Source of the DNA: Candidatus Zixiibacteriota bacterium
GTDB taxonomy: Bacteria; Zixibacteria; MSB-5A5; UM-FILTER-46-8
Direction: 5' to 3'
Assembly (NCBI GenBank): GCA_014730175.1
Contig: WJIR01000027.1
Span: 1 to 39,507 of the forward strand
DNA: 39,507 nt
A program made the position numbers and the translations under genes. Positions 34,813-39,507 of this stretch are shown piece by piece; positions within the stretch are counted from its first letter, which is position 1; every line of letters starts with the position of its first letter. The notes below the pieces were generated by a model. It searched no databases. It was not told the origin of the DNA and was given only the letters and a program-made list of their open reading frames with translations.

Positions 34813-36657
34813 ATGCATTTCTCTACCGGTGACAAACCCAAAATCAAGGTTTTGGATGAAACCCTGATTAACAAAATCGCTGCTGGCGAGGTTATTGAAC
34901 GTCCGGCATCGGTAGTCAAAGAACTTGTGGAAAACGCGCTGGATGCCGGGGCTGAGAACATCAGTATCGAATTGGAAGAAGGCGGTTTAAGGCTCATCGC
35001 CATACATGACGATGGAGTCGGTATGCTTGGCGAGGATTTGGAACTGGCATTCACTCGACATGCTACATCCAAATTGGCGAAAGCAGACGATCTTTTCAAT
35101 ATACTCAGTTTCGGTTTCCGAGGAGAAGCGCTGCCATCGATTGCATCGGTGGCACATGTAAAAGCTATTAGCAGAGTAAAAGAAAGAGATTCCGGTTCGG
35201 AAATAGAAATCGACGGAGGCAGAGTAAAGGGGCTAAAGGCGACAGGATGCCCGGTCGGCACTTCTATTATAGTCTCCAATCTCTTTTATAATACCCCTGC
35301 CCGTCGAAAGTTTTTGAAGTCGCCTCGTTCTGAGTTAAGCAGGATAACTGATCTGGTAACTTCTTATGCGGTCGGCAATTTCGATGTTGGTTTCAAGATT
35401 TCCCATAATGGTCGAGAACTTTATAATTTCCCACCGGCTGCAAAGCTCTATGAACGGATAATCGCTATCTACGGCACCGACGATATAGAAAAGTTTCTGC
35501 CACTACCGGGTACCGATGAAGGTATGTTTAACCAACCGGGATCGATCCTGGGCTATATTACACATCCCGTTATGGCTAAATCCCGCTCCAACGAAACCCG
35601 ATTTTTCGTAAATTTCAGACCGATTATGTCGCGAACCTTACTGGCTGCATTGCGCGCGGGTTATCACGACAAGTTAGCGCCGAATCTTTATCCTCCCACC
35701 GCTATCTTCTTCAATATTCTACCGAGAGATATTGATGTTAATGTTCATCCCGCCAAGACCGAGATACGGTTTAAGAACGAGTCCGAGCTTTTTCCCAAAC
35801 TGAAGCGATTAGTTGAACATGCCTTAAAATCCGGAGGCGTATTAACAGAACTGTCATTGAATACCGATGAAGCTAAACCTTCCGGAAACGGGACACAGTT
35901 TATTCATGCAAAAAGAGGTAACGATTTCAGCAAAAGAACCGATATGCAGGAATCGTTATATAAGGGTGGATTCAAAGAATACGGTGAGTCATCCGAAACT
36001 GCTCCATCCCGGGAATCCGACATTGAAAAGGACGGTGTTGATATCCATTCGGGCATTGAAAAACCGCATGAATCCACCGAACAACGTATGTGGCAATTCA
36101 TGGATTCTTTCATCGTTGTGCCGCTCAAAAACTCAATGCTGTTTATCGATCAACATAATGCCCATGAGCGTATTTTGTTCGAAGCGGCAATGGAGAATCT
36201 TGATTCCGGCAAGGGGGCAACTCAGCAGATGCTGTTCCCCATTTCGATAGACCTTACTCCGGGCGAGTTCGCTATCTGGAATGAGTACAGCGAAGTATTA
36301 AACAGGCTTGGTTTCGAAACTTCAGAATTCGGCGGGCATTCGATATTGATCTCCGGAATCCCGGCTGAGATGGATGACAAAGCCCCCGAATCAGCGCTAC
36401 GGAGAATCCTTGATGATTTTCAGGAGGGCGGCGAATTCAAAGACGATCCGTTTAAATCCATAGCGGCATCTTTTGCATGCCATGCCGCTATCAAAGCCGG
36501 TCAGAAACTTCAATATGAGGAAATGGAGCAGATATTTAACAAACTCTTCGCCTGCCAGGAATTCAACCTTTGCCCTCATGGACGTCCTATTATCGCACGA
36601 TTAACCTCTCAGGAAGTCGAAAAGAAATTCAATCGTCACGTACCGATCAGAGATTAG
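34813..36657 (+). CDS. mutL: DNA mismatch repair protein MutL with endonuclease motif
   Basis: The 614-residue protein has a GHKL ATPase N-terminal domain: VENALDAGA with catalytic E40 and N41, DDGVGM (66-71), TRHATSK and GFRGEAL (101-107). The C-terminal domain has DQHNAHERILFE (from residue 446), CPHGRP (587-592) and ACHAAIKAG. These make up the metal-dependent nicking endonuclease of MutL in organisms without MutH. So MutL itself should nick the new strand after MutS finds a mismatch. The linker between the domains (roughly 340-430) is charged and low in complexity. It is translated with rdgB. Confidence 0.96.
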   Translation: MHFSTGDKPKIKVLDETLINKIAAGEVIERPASVVKELVENALDAGAENISIELEEGGLRLIAIHDDGVGMLGEDLELAFTRHATSKLAKADDLFNILSFGFRGEALPSIASVAHVKAISRVKERDSGSEIEIDGGRVKGLKATGCPVGTSIIVSNLFYNTPARRKFLKSPRSELSRITDLVTSYAVGNFDVGFKISHNGRELYNFPPAAKLYERIIAIYGTDDIEKFLPLPGTDEGMFNQPGSILGYITHPVMAKSRSNETRFFVNFRPIMSRTLLAALRAGYHDKLAPNLYPPTAIFFNILPRDIDVNVHPAKTEIRFKNESELFPKLKRLVEHALKSGGVLTELSLNTDEAKPSGNGTQFIHAKRGNDFSKRTDMQESLYKGGFKEYGESSETAPSRESDIEKDGVDIHSGIEKPHESTEQRMWQFMDSFIVVPLKNSMLFIDQHNAHERILFEAAMENLDSGKGATQQMLFPISIDLTPGEFAIWNEYSEVLNRLGFETSEFGGHSILISGIPAEMDDKAPESALRRILDDFQEGGEFKDDPFKSIAASFACHAAIKAGQKLQYEEMEQIFNKLFACQEFNLCPHGRPIIARLTSQEVEKKFNRHVPIRD

Positions 36658-36734
36658 CATAATCCGGCTTCCCAAATAAACTCAATCCGCGGGATTTAAA
36701 ATCCGGGAATACCTTAGGATATTACTTAATATTC

Positions 36735-36763
36735 TTGACATAAATGTAATAAGGATATATACT
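36735..36763 (+). promoter_or_regulatory. Promoter upstream of the TPR lipoprotein operon
   Basis: TTGACA (36735-36740, perfect) and TATACT (36758-36763, one mismatch) are 17 bases apart. If it drives the 37042 gene, the leader would be about 270 bases and would include the repeat. Confidence 0.5.
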
Positions 36764-36823
36764 CTTTGCTAATTCTGAGAATTTAACCTTATAGCCCGGA
36801 CAATTCATAAAAAACATTAATTC

Positions 36824-36950
36824 GTAGCCGAAGGCTTGTCTTTCGGTAGCTCAAGTGAATTAGAATATTTACAGACTGTAATTGAAGATTCCAAAGAAAT
36901 ACCGGAAGCACAAGGCTTCCGCTACCGGTGACTAAATTTATGAATAATAC
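36824..36950 (+). repeat. 127-bp dispersed repeat, copy 2
   Basis: Aligns without gaps with 20088-20214. It begins GTAGCCGAAGGCTTG and ends ATGAATAATAC. The inner CAAGGCTTCCGCTAC pairs imperfectly with the start, so the RNA could fold back. It lies 91 bases before the lipoprotein start. Confidence 0.7.
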
Positions 36951-37041
36951 AGGATAGGAATTTATCAAACGGAGGTCGCATCAGATAGTATTTTGTGACT
37001 TCTACAAAAACGTTGTTAACATCTTATAGAGGAGATACAAT

Positions 37042-38085
37042 ATGGTCAAAATGAAAGCGCTTATTCCCGCATCAATGCTGGTACTTATATGTACCTCGCT
37101 GGTTTTATCCGGCTGTAATATATTCGGATGGACTGCGGGAGATGATTCAGTTGAGGGCTACATGGCAAAAGGCAAACAACACATGAGAGATGGCGAGTAT
37201 GCCGATGCTCTGATAGAGTTTGAAAAGGCATTGGAAGCGGAACCTACCTATGCCGATGCGCGCTATTATCATGCCAAGGCAAACGTCCTCGCCGCAGGTT
37301 TTGATATCGGCGTGATTATCGATGAACTGGATGTGGCCGATAACGAGGGAGAGAATCTGCCGTTCTACTCGCCAGAACCCGGCATGACTCAGGCTGAAAA
37401 TCTGGCTTATAAAAACAGATTATATCAAACCAATCTTACCGTGATCGATGATTTGACTGAAATATACGAAGGCAACGCAACCGGGAGTTTTGGTCCGGAC
37501 GATGTTGAAGTGGACTTGTTAGTATCCACTTCGGTCGTTGCCATGGTGGGCTTCCTGGATACCGATCGTGATGGGGATATTGATGAAGATGATCTCTCCA
37601 TTGAAATCTCCTCAATTGAGGATGGAACTTACGAATTCCAGAGCATTGAGGATTTCTTCGACTATGATCCGGGCGGAGACGGCATGGCTAAACCTTCGGC
37701 AAATCCCGACACAATGGGCGCGCATCATTTTAACGAACTCTTGCTATGGGCGGAAGGCAAGTTAGTCAACAGCCGAAACCTTATTGTCAGTTTGCTTCAG
37801 CGTATGGATTCGGAACTCGATATTGACGAAATCGACGGATTACTGATTAACTTCCGCAAAACAATCATAAAATATTACGTCAATACCGGCGGTGAGGGAA
37901 ATCCTGGAGATGTACGTCGTCAGATCAGATTAACAGAATCCGGTATGATTGAGGAGATCGGCACCCCCGGAGATAATGATAACCAGGGGGGGAAGGATGA
38001 TGAAGTATGGGGCGCGCCGGAAAGTCAAGCCGACAGCGATGGTGACGGCCTCAAGTGGGAAGATTCCGTAGTTCTGGATATATAG
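37042..38085 (+). CDS. TPR-containing putative lipoprotein with an EF-hand-like loop
   Basis: The 347-residue protein has a signal with lipobox LSGC (Cys25). A TPR repeat (about 36-82: EGYMAKGKQHMRDGEYADALIEF and following) suggests protein contacts. At residues 173-184, D.DRDGDIDEDD matches the calcium-binding loop of EF-hands and dockerins. The acidic C-terminus (DSDGDGLKWED) could bind calcium too. It is probably an outer-membrane lipoprotein with a role in assembling the barrel encoded 13 bases downstream. GGAG lies seven bases ahead of the ATG. I do not recognise a named family. Confidence 0.7.
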   Translation: MVKMKALIPASMLVLICTSLVLSGCNIFGWTAGDDSVEGYMAKGKQHMRDGEYADALIEFEKALEAEPTYADARYYHAKANVLAAGFDIGVIIDELDVADNEGENLPFYSPEPGMTQAENLAYKNRLYQTNLTVIDDLTEIYEGNATGSFGPDDVEVDLLVSTSVVAMVGFLDTDRDGDIDEDDLSIEISSIEDGTYEFQSIEDFFDYDPGGDGMAKPSANPDTMGAHHFNELLLWAEGKLVNSRNLIVSLLQRMDSELDIDEIDGLLINFRKTIIKYYVNTGGEGNPGDVRRQIRLTESGMIEEIGTPGDNDNQGGKDDEVWGAPESQADSDGDGLKWEDSVVLDI

Positions 38086-38098
38086 AGAGGGAACAGCT

Positions 38099-39202
38099 AT
38101 GAAAAATGCAATAACTCTAACCTTAATACTGATTATCGGGATAGTAGCTTCAGCTAATGCTGAACAGACATTCTCCCCTTTCAGACATGATATTTATGCT
38201 CTGGGAATGGGGGATGCTTTTGTGGCTAGCGGAGAGAACGCCAATGCATTCCTTTACAATCCGGCTTTACTTTCGAAAATCAGAGGTATAAAAGTTGCCG
38301 TCGATGCTCAACTCTACGTCAATCGGGAGTTCAAAACGGTGGTGGACTACATGTATGATAACCAGGATCATTTTGAAAACTGGGATGATCTCTCACCGAC
38401 CGAAAGGGACGAGCTGGTTACCGGAATGCAGGATTTCGATGATCGATGGGTCGCTGTTGGGGGATCGCCTGCTCTTTCGGTTGTATTGCCGATGGGCGTG
38501 GGATTCGCATTGTATAATAACGCCAGCATGAAGGTCAGATTGGATCGCGGTATATTTGAACCGAAAGGCTATGCTGACCTTTATAATGACATGGTTTTTG
38601 CAGGCGGTTATTCACGTCAGGTGATGCCTAAGCTGTCAGTGGGCGGTAACCTGAAGTATATCAGCCGAAGGGTTTCAGGCGAAGTTAAACTGCTTGCGTC
38701 GGAATTCGGGAAAGCCGATGATATTTTCGAGGAAGTCGAAGATTCATTGGAAAGTTCTAAGTCCGGTTTCGGATTGGATGTCGGCGGACTCTATACACTT
38801 ACGCCCAATATCGATCTCGGAGCGTCGATAATCGACCTTATCGGAACGGTGGATGGCGATAAAACTCCTGTTTATTTCCGTGTCGGCGGAGCCTATCATT
38901 ATTCCGGAGGCTTCGTAACCAATTCGTTCCTGAGAGAGGTGGTTCTGGCTTGTGATATCGATGATATGTTCAACCAGGACGGGGATCATCTGTTTAACAA
39001 AATGCATCTGGGCGCTGATTTTCGCATGCCTATAGTGAGTTTCAGGTTCGGATTTAACCAGGGCTACCCCGGTTTGGGCGTGGGCTTTAATTTTAAGTTC
39101 GTTAAGCTTGATTATGCCTATGTGGGTAATGAATTAGGAAGTGCGCCCGGGCGCGAATCCAACTACTCCCACTACGCACAGCTTGCGTTTGGCTGGATGT
39201 AG
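38099..39202 (+). CDS. TraF/PorV-like outer-membrane beta-barrel protein
   Basis: The 367-residue protein has a Sec signal (ending ASANA), then ALGMGDAFVASGENANAFLYNPALLS, the conserved start of the PorV/PorQ and TraF-like barrel families. It has amphipathic strands and a C-terminal LAFGWM. It lacks close similarity to the PorV-like protein at 91-1098 outside that start, so the two are distinct paralogues. It follows the TPR lipoprotein by 13 bases (own GAGAGGG site) and probably functions with it at the outer membrane. Transport or secretion-shuttle roles are both possible. Confidence 0.75.
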   Translation: MKNAITLTLILIIGIVASANAEQTFSPFRHDIYALGMGDAFVASGENANAFLYNPALLSKIRGIKVAVDAQLYVNREFKTVVDYMYDNQDHFENWDDLSPTERDELVTGMQDFDDRWVAVGGSPALSVVLPMGVGFALYNNASMKVRLDRGIFEPKGYADLYNDMVFAGGYSRQVMPKLSVGGNLKYISRRVSGEVKLLASEFGKADDIFEEVEDSLESSKSGFGLDVGGLYTLTPNIDLGASIIDLIGTVDGDKTPVYFRVGGAYHYSGGFVTNSFLREVVLACDIDDMFNQDGDHLFNKMHLGADFRMPIVSFRFGFNQGYPGLGVGFNFKFVKLDYAYVGNELGSAPGRESNYSHYAQLAFGWM

Positions 39203-39507
39203 GGGAAAATTGTAGCCTTAGACTTGCCTCCGGCGGATGGCATGTTCAGCGCGCCGTAGGTCGGGTTCCGGAATTTGGCAGCAGTCGGATGGAGCAACCG
39301 GACATGAGTTTGGAGGCTGACGCTCCGTCGTGACCAGGGGACGCGATAAAGCGCGTCCCTCCAAGGACGGTAGGTTACGGGGTGCTGTCGGGTGTCCCCC
39401 CCCGACAACAAAGTGAATTTCGCGCGCGGCAACCTGCCGCCACGATAAACTCCCTCATCCCCTGACCCCTTCTCCTCCCGATGTGATCGGGAAATGGGAG
39501 ATGGGGA
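39203..39507. repeat. Non-coding end of the window, palindromic repeats
   Basis: GGGACGCG/CGCGTCCC (39338-39359) and GTCGGG/CCCGAC around 39387-39407 form hairpins. The 24 bases at 39452-39475 are the exact reverse complement of 21497-21520. No gene is supported. Confidence 0.65.

Larger units (their letters stand above)
36658..37041. other. Intergenic region with promoter and repeat copy 2
   Basis: It contains a sigma-70-type promoter at 36735-36763 and the second 127-bp repeat (36824-36950). No gene is supported. Confidence 0.6.

Overview
The window (about 39.5 kb, GC in the mid-40s per cent by eye) looks like chromosomal DNA of a diderm, probably anaerobic or microaerophilic bacterium of the Fibrobacteres-Chlorobi-Bacteroidetes (FCB) assemblage. 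A poorly cultured phylum such as Zixibacteria, KSB1 or a relative is more likely than true Bacteroidetes. The reasons are: four intact secreted proteins that end in type IX secretion (T9SS) C-terminal domains with the PNPFN motif, plus one broken one; two PorV/PorQ/TraF-like outer-membrane barrels; heptose (LPS) synthesis genes; superoxide reductase, rubrerythrin and two more ferritin-like proteins; two-subunit class I fumarase; and palindromic repeats scattered between genes. The phylum is inference; no rRNA is present.

Layout. 91-3793 (minus): lipoprotein, BNR-propeller T9SS cargo and PorV-like barrel in one unit. 4021-5519 (minus): split heptose kinase and adenylyltransferase. 5617-6711 (minus): lone MalK-type ATPase with a promoter that seems to give a leaderless mRNA. 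6878-10167 (plus): tight operon of a threonine-synthase-like PLP enzyme, a DUF1611/DgcN protein and an Ala-Glu-epimerase-like enolase-superfamily enzyme. A Tat-exported aminotransferase carrying a T9SS sorting domain (10180-11610, minus) runs into it. 11851-13138 (plus): Mrp ATPase and thioredoxin. 13161-16065 (minus): Fur-family regulator and znuA-znuC-znuB zinc/manganese transporter, again with an apparent leaderless promoter. 16508-17305: chimeric broken T9SS gene. 17440-24460: ferritin-like protein, PP-loop tRNA-thiolase-like enzyme, acidic lipoprotein, rubrerythrin, DMT exporter, desulfoferrodoxin, ferritin and VOC protein, with two repeat-rich gaps. 24882-26216 (minus): T9SS protein. 26743-34149 (plus): EF-G paralogue, TIM-barrel isomerase, T9SS protein, L27, ElbB-like protein, fumarase alpha and beta, ferredoxin. 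34220-36657: rdgB-mutL. 37042-39202: TPR lipoprotein and TraF/PorV-like barrel. 39203-39507: repeats.

Themes. Peroxide, superoxide and iron handling is concentrated in 12.7-24.5 kb. Surface display by T9SS runs through the whole window. The most unusual proposal is the 6.7-11.6 kb neighbourhood: a possible D-amino-acid or dipeptide pathway beside an aminotransferase that appears to be exported folded and then sent to T9SS. No rRNA, tRNA, CRISPR array, transposase or phage gene was found.
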